A DNA stretch of 64,000 bases from Ectobacillus funiculus. Lineage in GTDB: Bacteria; Bacillota; Bacilli; Bacillales; Bacillaceae_G. The notes below the pieces were generated by a model. That model searched no databases. It worked only from the letters and a program-made list of their open reading frames with translations, and was not told the origin of the DNA. How positions within the stretch are numbered: position 1 is the stretch's first letter; every line of letters starts with the position of its first letter. This document shows, piece by piece, positions 56,213-64,000 of the stretch. Location of the stretch: positions 205,180 to 269,179 of the forward strand of contig NZ_SCFM01000012.1 in the NCBI RefSeq assembly GCF_004138295.1. The letters run 5' to 3'. A program made the position numbers and the translations under genes.

Positions 56213-56449
56213 TCAAAACTCGGGAAGATTCTCCTGCTCCTGCTGAAGATCTATATCTTCCATCTCGTTCTGCGATGTTCCAACAGCTGGGTTCTCTGTA
56301 CGCCGGCCATTGACAATAACGCCTGTACTATCACCTCCCGAGCCGTTATACTCCTTCGAAACAGAAAAAGGTGCAAAATAGCCCTGGTTTCCAAAATTAA
56401 TTGAGCCATTGTTATTAACAACCTTTACCTTACGGATTCGCGGTGCCAT
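56213..56449 (-). CDS. GerPA/GerPF-like spore protein (first of pair)
   Basis: 78 aa. Core VVNNNGSINFGNQGYFAPFSVSK and YNGSGGDSTG matches the GerPA/PF family. The tail is acidic and Gln-rich. It shares VNGRR with its neighbour, suggesting tandem duplication and divergence. The start at 56449 is 7 nt after AAAGGGCG; a second ATG lies two codons upstream. Confidence 0.75.
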   Translation of the reverse strand: MAPRIRKVKVVNNNGSINFGNQGYFAPFSVSKEYNGSGGDSTGVIVNGRRTENPAVGTSQNEMEDIDLQQEQENLPEF

Positions 56450-56556
56450 TCTCATCGCCCTTTCTTTGATCTATCATATTGTATGTCAACAAAACAAACA
56501 TGGTCCATCCTTCTTACCTAAGGATGGACCACAGACAGAAAAGCAATTTTATCTAA

Positions 56557-56687
56557 AGAAAACTCGTCGACTGGCAAGCCGTTAGGCGAAGACAGAGGCG
56601 TAGTTGCACTTATACTTTATTCCTAAAATTTCCCACCACGTCGAACTCGCTTCTAGCTGGAAACTTATCAGCCCTCTTAAAGTCTAA
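56557..56687 (+). repeat. HR134 repeat, full copy
   Basis: AGAAAACTCGTCGACTGGCA, GCCGTTAGGC, GGCGTAGTTGCACTTATAC, the TTCC/GGAA stem, TCTTAAAGTCTAA. Confidence 0.93.
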
Positions 56688-56689
56688 AA

Positions 56690-56716
56690 AAAGAAAAACG
56701 GAACCTGCTCGTTCCG
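56690..56716 (-). terminator. ytwF terminator
   Basis: Minus strand CGGAAC / GTTCCG with loop GAGCAG and a T5 run, adjacent to the ytwF stop and the HR134 end. Confidence 0.8.
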
Positions 56717-56717
56717 C

Positions 56718-57023
56718 TTACTCTGTTTCTCCCTCATATGACAGCATGCCGCCAATCATGTTTACCGTTTTATAGCCAAGATGATCTAAATAACGGCAAA
56801 CGTTCTCGCTTCGAACACCTGACCTGCAAATGAAAATATATTCATGATCCTTATCAAAAGAATCAAGCTTATTCGGAATCTCTCCCATCGGAATATGGAC
56901 AGCTTCTGGAATCTTCCCGTACGCAACCTCTTCATGTTCGCGAACGTCTACAAGAAACAAGGTTTCTCCCTTCTTTAGCCGTTGTTCCACTTCTGCCGGT
57001 GTGATTGTTTTAACATTCTCCAT
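56718..57023 (-). CDS. ytwF: Rhodanese-domain protein YtwF
   Basis: 101 aa single rhodanese domain. The active-site loop is CRSGVRS with the catalytic Cys, and VDVREHEE is the usual substrate-pocket motif. Handles persulfide sulfur. Start ATG with AAAAGGAGG. Monocistronic with its own terminator. Confidence 0.92.
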   Translation of the reverse strand: MENVKTITPAEVEQRLKKGETLFLVDVREHEEVAYGKIPEAVHIPMGEIPNKLDSFDKDHEYIFICRSGVRSENVCRYLDHLGYKTVNMIGGMLSYEGETE

Positions 57024-57158
57024 CTATTTTGCCTCCTTTTGCATCCTACCATCCCATTCTAGCAAGCTAAAGCACTATTGGCAAAGTACAGCACCATATA
57101 AATATGCTCTGGCATATACTTGTCCCTATATAACATATCCTTTAGCTGTAAAACACCA

Positions 57159-57210
57159 AGAAAACTCACCGAATGGTCTCCCAGCTAGAAACTGATTACT
57201 TAAAGCACAA
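57159..57210 (+). repeat. HR134 repeat, minimal deletion derivative
   Basis: Only both ends remain: AGAAAACTCACCGAATGG joined to CCAGCTAGAAACTGATTACTTAAAGCACAA, about 52 bp. Confidence 0.75.
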
Positions 57211-57236
57211 AATAACCCATCACCGCAGCGTGATGG
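57205..57236 (-). terminator. Terminator of the 35-codon gene
   Basis: CCCATCAC / GTGATGGG stem with a 6-nt loop and TTATTTTG on the minus strand. Confidence 0.8.
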
Positions 57237-57250
57237 GCCCTTCTCACCAA

Positions 57251-57358
57251 TTATTTGTTTTTAGCCTGCTTTTTAATTTGTGTTTGTTTGTTGCTTGAAA
57301 AATTTGAAGAATCATCAAAGTTTGGTTGCTTTTGACCACTGTTGTTTTTCTTGCTCAT
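57251..57358 (-). CDS. 35-aa hydrophilic protein, possibly spore-related
   Basis: Very short, Lys/Asn/Gln/Ser-rich and without hydrophobic segments, starting MSKKNNSGQKQ. A strong GAAGGAGGG lies at good spacing, and both flanks have terminators, so it looks like a real independent gene. The composition resembles minor small acid-soluble spore proteins, but I cannot assign a family. The longer frame to 57481 is rejected because it runs through the leuS terminator. Confidence 0.7.
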   Translation of the reverse strand: MSKKNNSGQKQPNFDDSSNFSSNKQTQIKKQAKNK

Positions 57359-57446
57359 GCGAATCCCTCCTTCTTGTAGGTTCATATGTATGATTTGCAG
57401 ACAAGGCCTCTTATATGTAGATAAGCAAGATAAGTTCTTCAAATGT

Positions 57447-57480
57447 AAAAAGCGGTTCCCTGTTATAGAGAACCGCTTCA
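57447..57480 (-). terminator. leuS terminator
   Basis: Minus strand AAGCGGTTC / GGAACCGCTT with a 10-nt loop and a T-run. Confidence 0.8.
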
Positions 57481-57572
57481 TCCACTAAGCATAGTTATGA
57501 AAGCACTTATTTGCTTTTATAAAAAATTATGCATACTTGTTACAGACATAAACGAATTAATTTCCATTTTTC

Positions 57573-59981
57573 TTAGTTTGCAACAATATTAACTAGCTTG
57601 CCCGGAACCGCAATAATTTTGCGGATTGTTTTGCCCTCGATTTGTGTTTGGACTTCGCCAAGTGCAGCCTCTTCCATTTGCTGCTTTGTTGCATCCTTTG
57701 CGAGCGTTACCTTGCCACGCAGCTTACCATTCACTTGGACGATGACTTCAATTTCATCATCAACAAGCTTACCTTCATCATAGGCCGGCCATGTTGCGTA
57801 CGTAATGGATTCCCCATGTCCAAGCTTCTCCCACAGCTCCTCAGCCAAATGCGGTGCAACTGGAGATAATAGCTTCGCAAAGCCCTCAGCATACGCCTTT
57901 GGCAGTGTTTCTGCTTTGTAAGCTTCATTAATAAACACCATCATTTGTGAAATCGCCGTGTTAAAGCGAATGCCTTCGTAATCCTCTGTAACCTTTTTCA
58001 CTGTTTGGTGATATATACGATCCATCGCTTTATTTTGTTCTGTTGTAACCTTCTCGCTTAGTGCCCCATCCTCTTGAACGAATAAACGCCATACGCGATC
58101 CAAAAAGCGGCGTGCGCCGTCAAGACCTGTTTCTGACCAAGCAATGGACGCTTCCAAAGGTCCCATGAACATTTCATACAAACGAAGCGTATCAGCTCCA
58201 TGACTTGTTACGATATCATCCGGGTTTACAACGTTGCCCTTCGATTTACTCATTTTTTCATTGTTTGAACCAAGAATCATACCTTGGTTGAATAACTTTT
58301 GGAACGGCTCCTTCGTTGGTACAACGCCAAGATCATACAAAAATTTATGCCAGAAACGAGCATACAATAAATGAAGAACCGCATGCTCCGCCCCACCGAT
58401 ATAAATATCAACAGGCAGCCACTGCTTCAACTTTTCTGGATCAGCCAATTGCTCACTATTATGCGGATCGATATAACGTAAGTAGTACCAACAGCTTCCG
58501 CCCCATTGCGGCATCGTGTTTGTTTCACGGCGGCCTTTCTTGCCTGTCACCGGATCTACAACGTTCATCCACTCTTCAATATTCGCAAGCGGTGATTCGC
58601 CTGTTCCAGACGGACGGATATTTTCTGTTTTTGGCAGTACAAGCGGCAGCTCTTCCTCTGGTACTGCTGTCATTGTCCCGTCCTCCCAATGAATCACTGG
58701 AATCGGCTCACCCCAATAACGTTGGCGGCTAAATAACCAATCGCGTAGACGATACGTTACCTTCTTCGTACCAATGCCTTTTTCCTCAAGCCATGCGATC
58801 ATCGCTGTAATCGCTTCTTCCTTATTCAGACCATCTAAGAAATCGGAATTAATATGCTTGCCGTCTCCTGTATATGCTTCTTGTGATACATCTCCGCCTT
58901 CCACAACTGCTCGGATTGGCAGATTGAACTTCTTCGCAAATTCGTAGTCACGTTCGTCATGCGCCGGCACTGCCATAATAGCGCCTGTTCCGTAGCTCAC
59001 AAGCACGTAGTCAGCAATCCAAATCGGCATCTTTTCGCCATTTACCGGATTTACCGCATAAGCACCTGTAAATACACCCGTTTTATCCTTTGCAAGATCA
59101 GTACGTTCTAAATCACTCTTCGCCTTCACTGCATCTAAGTACGCTGCAACCGCTTCTTTTTGTTCAGCTGTTGTAATCTTCTCCACTAGTACGTGCTCTG
59201 GTGCCAATACCGCATAGGTTGCACCAAACAATGTATCAGGGCGAGTAGTAAATACCGTAAATTGTTCCTCAGCTCCATCTACTCCGAAGTTCACCTCAGC
59301 CCCTTCAGAACGTCCGATCCAGTTACGCTGCATATCTTTTAAGCTTTCTGGCCAATCCAATTCCTCTAAATCCTCAAGCAACCGGTCCGCATAAGCTGTA
59401 ATTTTCAGGATCCACTGTTTCATCGGACGACGCTCGACCGGATGACCGCCACGTTCACTTTTTCCATCAATAACCTCTTCATTGGCTAAAACAGTTCCAA
59501 GTGCCGGACACCAGTTTACAGCAACCTCATCCACATAAGCCAATCCCTTTTCAAACATCTTCAGGAAAATCCATTGTGTCCATTTATAATACTCAGGATC
59601 CGTCGTATTTACTTCACGATCCCAGTCATAAGAAAAGCCAAGAGACTTAATTTGGCGGCGAAACGTGTTGATATTTTTCTCTGTAAATTCCGCTGGGCTA
59701 TTTCCTGTATCAAGCGCGTATTGCTCAGCAGGAAGACCAAATGCATCCCATCCCATCGGATGCAGTACATTATAGCCCTGCATACGCTTCATACGGGATA
59801 AAATATCCGTTGCCGTATATCCTTCAGGGTGACCGACATGCAGGCCAGCTCCAGACGGATACGGAAACATATCAAGTGCGTAAAATTTTGGTTTGTCTGT
59901 CTCATCCGGCGTACGGAATGTTTTTTGTTCCTCCCAATACGCCTGCCACTTCTGTTCTATTTCTTTATGGTTAAAGCTCAC
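57573..59981 (-). CDS. leuS: Leucyl-tRNA synthetase
   Basis: 802 aa. It charges tRNA-Leu. HIGH motif as [12 protein letters not shown] near residue 43, CP1 editing domain (about 220-420), KMSKS as EKMSKSKGN near residue 570, anticodon-binding domain at the end. The start is GTG at 59981, 5 nt after GGAGGATG, giving [12 protein letters not shown] as in B. subtilis. The TTG five codons upstream lies inside the ribosome site. T-box regulated. Confidence 0.97.
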   Translation of the reverse strand: MSFNHKEIEQKWQAYWEEQKTFRTPDETDKPKFYALDMFPYPSGAGLHVGHPEGYTATDILSRMKRMQGYNVLHPMGWDAFGLPAEQYALDTGNSPAEFTEKNINTFRRQIKSLGFSYDWDREVNTTDPEYYKWTQWIFLKMFEKGLAYVDEVAVNWCPALGTVLANEEVIDGKSERGGHPVERRPMKQWILKITAYADRLLEDLEELDWPESLKDMQRNWIGRSEGAEVNFGVDGAEEQFTVFTTRPDTLFGATYAVLAPEHVLVEKITTAEQKEAVAAYLDAVKAKSDLERTDLAKDKTGVFTGAYAVNPVNGEKMPIWIADYVLVSYGTGAIMAVPAHDERDYEFAKKFNLPIRAVVEGGDVSQEAYTGDGKHINSDFLDGLNKEEAITAMIAWLEEKGIGTKKVTYRLRDWLFSRQRYWGEPIPVIHWEDGTMTAVPEEELPLVLPKTENIRPSGTGESPLANIEEWMNVVDPVTGKKGRRETNTMPQWGGSCWYYLRYIDPHNSEQLADPEKLKQWLPVDIYIGGAEHAVLHLLYARFWHKFLYDLGVVPTKEPFQKLFNQGMILGSNNEKMSKSKGNVVNPDDIVTSHGADTLRLYEMFMGPLEASIAWSETGLDGARRFLDRVWRLFVQEDGALSEKVTTEQNKAMDRIYHQTVKKVTEDYEGIRFNTAISQMMVFINEAYKAETLPKAYAEGFAKLLSPVAPHLAEELWEKLGHGESITYATWPAYDEGKLVDDEIEVIVQVNGKLRGKVTLAKDATKQQMEEAALGEVQTQIEGKTIRKIIAVPGKLVNIVAN

Positions 59982-60021
59982 AAATACATCCTCCAATCGT
60001 TTATTCCATTATAACAAAAAA

Positions 60022-60266
60022 AATGCAAAAAACCCCTCATCCCCAAAGGGACGAGAGGTTGTATTCCCGCGGTACCACCCTAATTAATGTAAAAACATTC
60101 ACTTAGCTCCTTAACGCGGAGGAACGACAGCCGCTACTTTCTTCACAGCTGCAACTCAAAGGCGAGTTCATAATACCACATAGGATTGACTTGCACCAAC
60201 CGTCAACTCTCTGTACCTGTATGCATTACTACTGCTCCTTGTCAATGTTGTTGGGTATTTTACATA
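60022..60266 (-). promoter_or_regulatory. Leucine T-box leader of leuS
   Basis: T-box core AGGGTGGTACCGCGGG at 60066-60081 on the minus strand. Terminator ACCTCTCGTCCC / GGGATGAGGGGT plus T-run at 60025-60055. The stem I specifier loop reads GAACTCGCC, giving CTC (Leu). Confidence 0.95.
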
Positions 60267-60272
60267 CATCCT

Positions 60273-60301
60273 ATTCTAAAACATCTATGTTGTTCCGTCA
60301 A
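60273..60301 (-). promoter_or_regulatory. Sigma-A promoter of the leuS leader
   Basis: Minus strand TTGACG, 17 bp, TAGAAT, placing the start near 60266 at the head of the T-box. Confidence 0.85.
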
Positions 60302-60451
60302 ACAGTTCTCATAATGTTACATGGAAATCGCTTCTGCTCACTTTTCTTAACTAAGCATTGTGTATAGCAGCTATCATTATCGATATAAACAGCATAGCCA
60401 ACAAGCATAGGAATAATACCTGTATTCTAAACAGTTCGAGGACAGTTCCAC

Positions 60452-61954
60452 TTAACTAAAGATCGGTTTTTTTTCGCTTAGACAAAGCGTCTGCGCTGTT
60501 AAAGTATGAATTTCGTCCCGAAGCTCTGGATTTTCTATTAGTGACGCACCATAAGAAGGAATCATTTCTTTAATTTTCGGTTCCCACTCTTTCATATGTT
60601 CAGGGAAGCATTTTGTTATGAGTTCAAGCATGACGGAAACGGCGGTAGAAGCACCCGGAGAAGCTCCGAGCAATGCTGCTATCGAACCATTAGCGGCACT
60701 AACAACTTCCGTCCCAAATTGAAGCGTTCCTTTGCCGTCAGCTTCAGTATCTTTGATCACTTGCACACGTTGGCCCGCTACTACTACATCCCAATCCTCG
60801 CTTTTGGCGTTCGGGATAAACTCACGTAACTCTTCCATGCGCTTTTCTTTTGATAACATAACTTGCTGGATCAGGTATTTTGTCAATGACATGTTTTTTG
60901 CACCTGCCGACAACATAGTCAAGAGATTATCCGCTTTTACGGAAGTTACCAAATCAAACATTGAACCTGTTTTTAAAAACTTTGGTGAGAAGCCGGCAAA
61001 CGGTCCAAATAGCAATGACTTTTTATTGTTGATAAATCGTGTGTCAAGATGCGGAACAGACATTGGAGGAGCACCAACCTTAGCTTTGCCGTATACTTTT
61101 GCGTGATGCTGCGCTACAATATCCGAATTATTACACACCATAAATATTCCGCTTATCGGGAATCCTCCAATATGTTTTCCTTCAGGAATACCGGATTTTT
61201 GCAGCAAATGCAGGCTTCCTCCCCCGCCTCCGATAAAGACGAATTTTGCAGTATGGCGTTCGACAGTACCGCTATCGAGATTCCGCACTTTCAATTCCCA
61301 TAAACCGTCGCTAGTACGTTTCACATCATTAACACTATGTTTGTAATTTATATCAACATTTTTACTCTCTAAGTGGTCAAACAACATACGCGTTAAAGCG
61401 CCAAAGTTGACATCCGTTCCAGAGTCGATTTTTGTTGCCGCTATAGATTCGTTCGATACGCGGTCTTGCATAATAAGCGGAACCCATTCCATCAGTTTTT
61501 CCGGGTCATCGGAAAATTCCATCCCTTGGAATAGGGGGGTATTGGACAGCGCTTCAAAACGTTTCTTTAAAAACGTTACATTTTGTTCTCCTTGTACTAG
61601 ACTTATATGAGGCAATGGTATGATAAAGTCCTGTGGATTACGTATCATCTTGTTGTTTACAAGATAAGACCAAAACTGCATTGAAACCTGAAACTGTTCA
61701 TTAATTTTTATAGCTTTGCTAATATCTACAGACCCATCCGGTTTTTCAACCGTGTAGTTAAGCTCGCACAGTGCCGCATGCCCCGTTCCCGCATTATTCC
61801 ATTCGTTAGAGCTTTCCTCTCCTGCGTTTGAGAGTTTCTCAAACACCGTAATTTTCCAGTCTGGTACTAATTCTTTCAGAATTATCCCCAAAGTCGCACT
61901 CATGATTCCGGCACCAATTAAGATAACGTCTGTTCTAGTATGTCTATCGCTCAT
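60452..61954 (-). CDS. mqo: Malate:quinone oxidoreductase
   Basis: 500 aa, full length. FAD enzyme at the inner face of the membrane that oxidises malate to oxaloacetate and passes electrons to quinone. N-terminal FAD fold [43 protein letters not shown] and the C-terminal [19 protein letters not shown] are typical. It lies downstream of pckA on the same strand; oxaloacetate made here is the PckA substrate. B. subtilis lacks a gene at this spot. Confidence 0.96.
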   Translation of the reverse strand: MSDRHTRTDVILIGAGIMSATLGIILKELVPDWKITVFEKLSNAGEESSNEWNNAGTGHAALCELNYTVEKPDGSVDISKAIKINEQFQVSMQFWSYLVNNKMIRNPQDFIIPLPHISLVQGEQNVTFLKKRFEALSNTPLFQGMEFSDDPEKLMEWVPLIMQDRVSNESIAATKIDSGTDVNFGALTRMLFDHLESKNVDINYKHSVNDVKRTSDGLWELKVRNLDSGTVERHTAKFVFIGGGGGSLHLLQKSGIPEGKHIGGFPISGIFMVCNNSDIVAQHHAKVYGKAKVGAPPMSVPHLDTRFINNKKSLLFGPFAGFSPKFLKTGSMFDLVTSVKADNLLTMLSAGAKNMSLTKYLIQQVMLSKEKRMEELREFIPNAKSEDWDVVVAGQRVQVIKDTEADGKGTLQFGTEVVSAANGSIAALLGASPGASTAVSVMLELITKCFPEHMKEWEPKIKEMIPSYGASLIENPELRDEIHTLTAQTLCLSEKKPIFS

Positions 61955-62032
61955 TTTTATCGTCCTTATACCCTAAGATTTGCAGAAAGGGTGTAATCTC
62001 CTTGAAAGCTGAACAGTTGGCTCCGCTTTTCG

Positions 62033-62139
62033 TTACACTGTCAGAAAATATAAATTTCCAGCTAGAAGAAGATTCTACGTAGCCGGAAATTTCAGGAATA
62101 TAGTATAAGTAGGGCTTGCCAATCGGCGAGTTTTCTTTA
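62033..62139 (-). repeat. HR134 repeat, minus orientation, supplying the pckA stop codon
   Basis: On the minus strand TAAAGAAAACTCGCCGATTGGC, then AAGCCCTACTTATACT (second hairpin deleted), the TTCC/GGAA stem and CAGTGTAA. TAA at 62139-62137 is the pckA stop. Confidence 0.93.
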
Positions 62140-63723
62140 TACCAAAGGTCCGCCCAGCTCAACAATCTCTTCAGATACGCTTGTGAACTTTTTGAAGTTT
62201 TCTTTGAACTTGCTGGCAAGATCGAATGCTTTTGCTCGATAAGCTTCTTTGTCAGTCCAGGTTTGTTCTGGCATTAATACGCCATCAGGAACACCTGGAA
62301 CATGGAGCGGAATTTCCAGACCGAAGATGTCATCCTTTCCGGTTTCCACATTATCTAATTCGCCGTTAAGTGCTGCTTTCACCATTGCACGTGTGTAGGA
62401 AAGATTCATACGCTGACCTACGCCGTATTCGCCGCCGGTCCAGCCTGTGTTCACTAAGAATACGTTTGCATTGTGCTTTTCAATTTTTTCTCCGAGCATT
62501 TCTGCATAACGAGATGCGTTAAGCGGTAAGAATGGCGAACCGAAGCATGTCGAAAATGTTACTTGCGGAGAGGTAATCCCCCGCTCTGTTCCGGCTAGCT
62601 TACTCGTGTAACCGCTTAAGAAGTGGTACATGGCTTGCTCTTTGGATAACTTGCTGATTGGAGGCAATACGCCGAATGCATCAGCTGTTAAGAACACAAT
62701 GGTATTTGGGTGTCCGGCAACGCTTGGAAGCATAATATTATCGATTGCGTCAATGGGATACGCGGCACGTGTATTTTCAGTTAGCGATACATCGTTGTAA
62801 TTGGCAAGTCTAGTATTCTCGTCAATCGTAACATTTTCTAATACAGAACCGAATGTAATCGCATCAAAGATTTGCGGCTCCTTCTCGCGAGATAGATTCA
62901 CGCATTTTGCATAGCAGCCGCCTTCAATATTAAACACACCGTCATCAGACCAGCCATGCTCGTCATCACCGATTAACTTGCGGTCTGGATCTGCAGATAG
63001 CGTTGTCTTTCCTGTACCGGATAAGCCGAAAAATAGTGCCACATCGCCCTCTTCACCTACATTTGCAGAACAGTGCATGGATAAAATATCTTGTTCTGGC
63101 AACAAGTAGTTCATCACAGAGAAAATGGATTTCTTCATTTCACCTGCATACTCAGTACCACCGATCAGTACAATGCGCTTTTCAAACGAAACGATGATAA
63201 ACGTTTCAGAATTTGTGCCGTCAAGAATTGGATCTGCTTTAAATGTCGGAGCAGATACGATTGTAAATTGTGCATCGTGTTTAGAGAGCTCCGCCTCTGT
63301 CGGACGAATAAACAATTGATGGGCAAATAAGTTATGCCAAGCATATTCATTGATCACTTGAATGGGAAGACGGCAGCTGTGATCCGCTCCGGCAAAACCT
63401 TTAAATACGAAGAGTTCTTCTTTTTCTTGTAAGTGCTCTAATACCTTTGTGTAGAGATGATCAAAGTGTTGTTGGGAAATCGGTTGGTTTACGGTGCCCC
63501 AATCCATTTTGTCTGCAGTGGATGCTTCTTTTACAATAAATTTATCTTTAGGAGAACGACCTGTGTATTTACCGGTTGAAACAGAGACAGCACCAGTAGA
63601 AGTTAATATTCCTTCTTCTCTCATCAATACTTTTTCCACTAGCTGCGGAACACTTAATTGAACCTGTACATTGCTTCCATGTAATAACTCATGTAATCCA
63701 ATTTGGGCAGTCATCGTACTCAT
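62137..63723 (-). CDS. pckA: Phosphoenolpyruvate carboxykinase (ATP)
   Basis: 528 aa. It converts oxaloacetate and ATP to PEP and CO2, the entry to gluconeogenesis. The nucleotide loop [14 protein letters not shown] and the metal site [20 protein letters not shown] are clear, as is [11 protein letters not shown] near the N-terminus. Start ATG with AAAGGATGG. It lies 61 bp after gapB on the same strand; in B. subtilis both are CcpN-repressed. No CcpN site was assigned here. Confidence 0.98.
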   Translation of the reverse strand: MSTMTAQIGLHELLHGSNVQVQLSVPQLVEKVLMREEGILTSTGAVSVSTGKYTGRSPKDKFIVKEASTADKMDWGTVNQPISQQHFDHLYTKVLEHLQEKEELFVFKGFAGADHSCRLPIQVINEYAWHNLFAHQLFIRPTEAELSKHDAQFTIVSAPTFKADPILDGTNSETFIIVSFEKRIVLIGGTEYAGEMKKSIFSVMNYLLPEQDILSMHCSANVGEEGDVALFFGLSGTGKTTLSADPDRKLIGDDEHGWSDDGVFNIEGGCYAKCVNLSREKEPQIFDAITFGSVLENVTIDENTRLANYNDVSLTENTRAAYPIDAIDNIMLPSVAGHPNTIVFLTADAFGVLPPISKLSKEQAMYHFLSGYTSKLAGTERGITSPQVTFSTCFGSPFLPLNASRYAEMLGEKIEKHNANVFLVNTGWTGGEYGVGQRMNLSYTRAMVKAALNGELDNVETGKDDIFGLEIPLHVPGVPDGVLMPEQTWTDKEAYRAKAFDLASKFKENFKKFTSVSEEIVELGGPLV

Positions 63724-63784
63724 ATCTATACCATCCTTTGTCTTTTTTATAAAAACTCCTATAAATAGTTATCAGGTTATCCCT

Positions 63785-64000
63785 TTAAATAAGTTGCATA
63801 TGTTTCTGGCTAGTCAAACGATCTGCCACTAGCTTTACGAGATCAACTACGCGGCAAGAGTAGCCCCACTCGTTATCGTACCAGGCAAGAACCTTGATCT
63901 TACGGGTTCCCATCACGATTGTCGATAAACCATCAATAATGGCCGAACTTGGATTTGTATTAAAATCTACAGACACAAGCGGTGCATCGCAGAATTCTAT
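63785..64000 (-). CDS. gapB: Glyceraldehyde-3-phosphate dehydrogenase GapB, C-terminal fragment (cut by window edge)
   Basis: About 71 C-terminal residues. The frame runs off the window and reads DAPLVSVDFN, SSAIIDGLSTIVMG and AWYDNEWGYSCRVVDLV, the standard end of GAPDH. Adjacency to pckA points to the gluconeogenic NADP-dependent GapB and not glycolytic GapA. Confidence 0.92.
   Translation of the reverse strand: MEFCDAPLVSVDFNTNPSSAIIDGLSTIVMGTRKIKVLAWYDNEWGYSCRVVDLVKLVADRLTSQKHMQLI

Noticed and set aside
1..64000. Insertion sequence, prophage or integrative element
   Set aside because: No transposase, integrase or phage genes were seen, and gene order is syntenic with Bacillus throughout.
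1..64000. tRNA or rRNA genes
   Set aside because: No cloverleaf with CCA-type end or rRNA signature was noticed on either strand. The two tRNA-related elements are T-box leaders.

Overview
The window is chromosomal DNA of a spore-forming Bacillaceae species. It carries an alpha/beta SASP, GerW/YtfJ, RefZ, EzrA, Cse60, GerP-like proteins, SftA, CcpA, two T-box leaders and the acuABC/acsA cluster. Gene order follows closely the argGH-ackA-tpx-thiI-rpsD-tyrS-acsA-ccpA-aroA-murC-sftA-trmB-amyX-pepV-leuS-pckA block of Bacillus subtilis and the B. cereus group. G+C looks higher than in the B. cereus group. The species cannot be named from the sequence alone. I saw no rRNA, tRNA, CRISPR array, prophage or transposase gene.

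Layout: 1-10.4 kb holds argG and the start of argH, an EcsC-family gene, ackA, ytxK, tpx, ytfJ-ytfI and an acyl-CoA synthetase. 10.6-20.1 kb holds a SASP gene, thiI-nifZ (tRNA thiolation), ezrA, refZ, a free-Met-sulfoxide reductase, rpsD with an S4-type leader, an lrgAB-like pair and a truncated MscS channel. 20.2-30.8 kb holds tyrS with its T-box, acsA, acuA, a gutted acuB, acuC, ccpA, aroA, ytxG and an M29 aminopeptidase. 31-43.9 kb holds murC, a nicotinate phosphoribosyltransferase, sftA with an internal minisatellite, ytpQ-ytpP, a DUF84 NTPase, an M42 peptidase, ytzB, ytnP, trmB, ytzH and ytmP. 44.2-57.4 kb holds amyX, thpR and an MFS gene, pepV, ytzE, ytzG, ytgP/murJ, cse60, ytfP, two GerP-like genes, a rhodanese and a 35-codon gene. 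57.5-64 kb holds leuS with its T-box, mqo, pckA and the 3' end of gapB.

How the genes connect: ackA, acsA and acuAC manage acetate and acetyl-CoA. AcsA activity is set by AcuA acetylation and AcuC deacetylation, and ccpA lies next door. gapB, pckA and mqo form a co-oriented gluconeogenic/malate group. NifZ supplies sulfur to ThiI.

The most unusual content is a dispersed hairpin repeat of about 134 bp, called HR134 here (a local label). About 31 copies lie in intergenic DNA and none inside a gene. They include six tandem units at 7931-8734. Copies keep at least two hairpins through compensatory base changes, several start exactly at a stop codon, one lies inside the tyrS leader, and most (about 27 of 31) point the same way. 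This looks like a mobile structured element of the MITE/REP type or a family of structured RNA. I do not recognise it as a named family.
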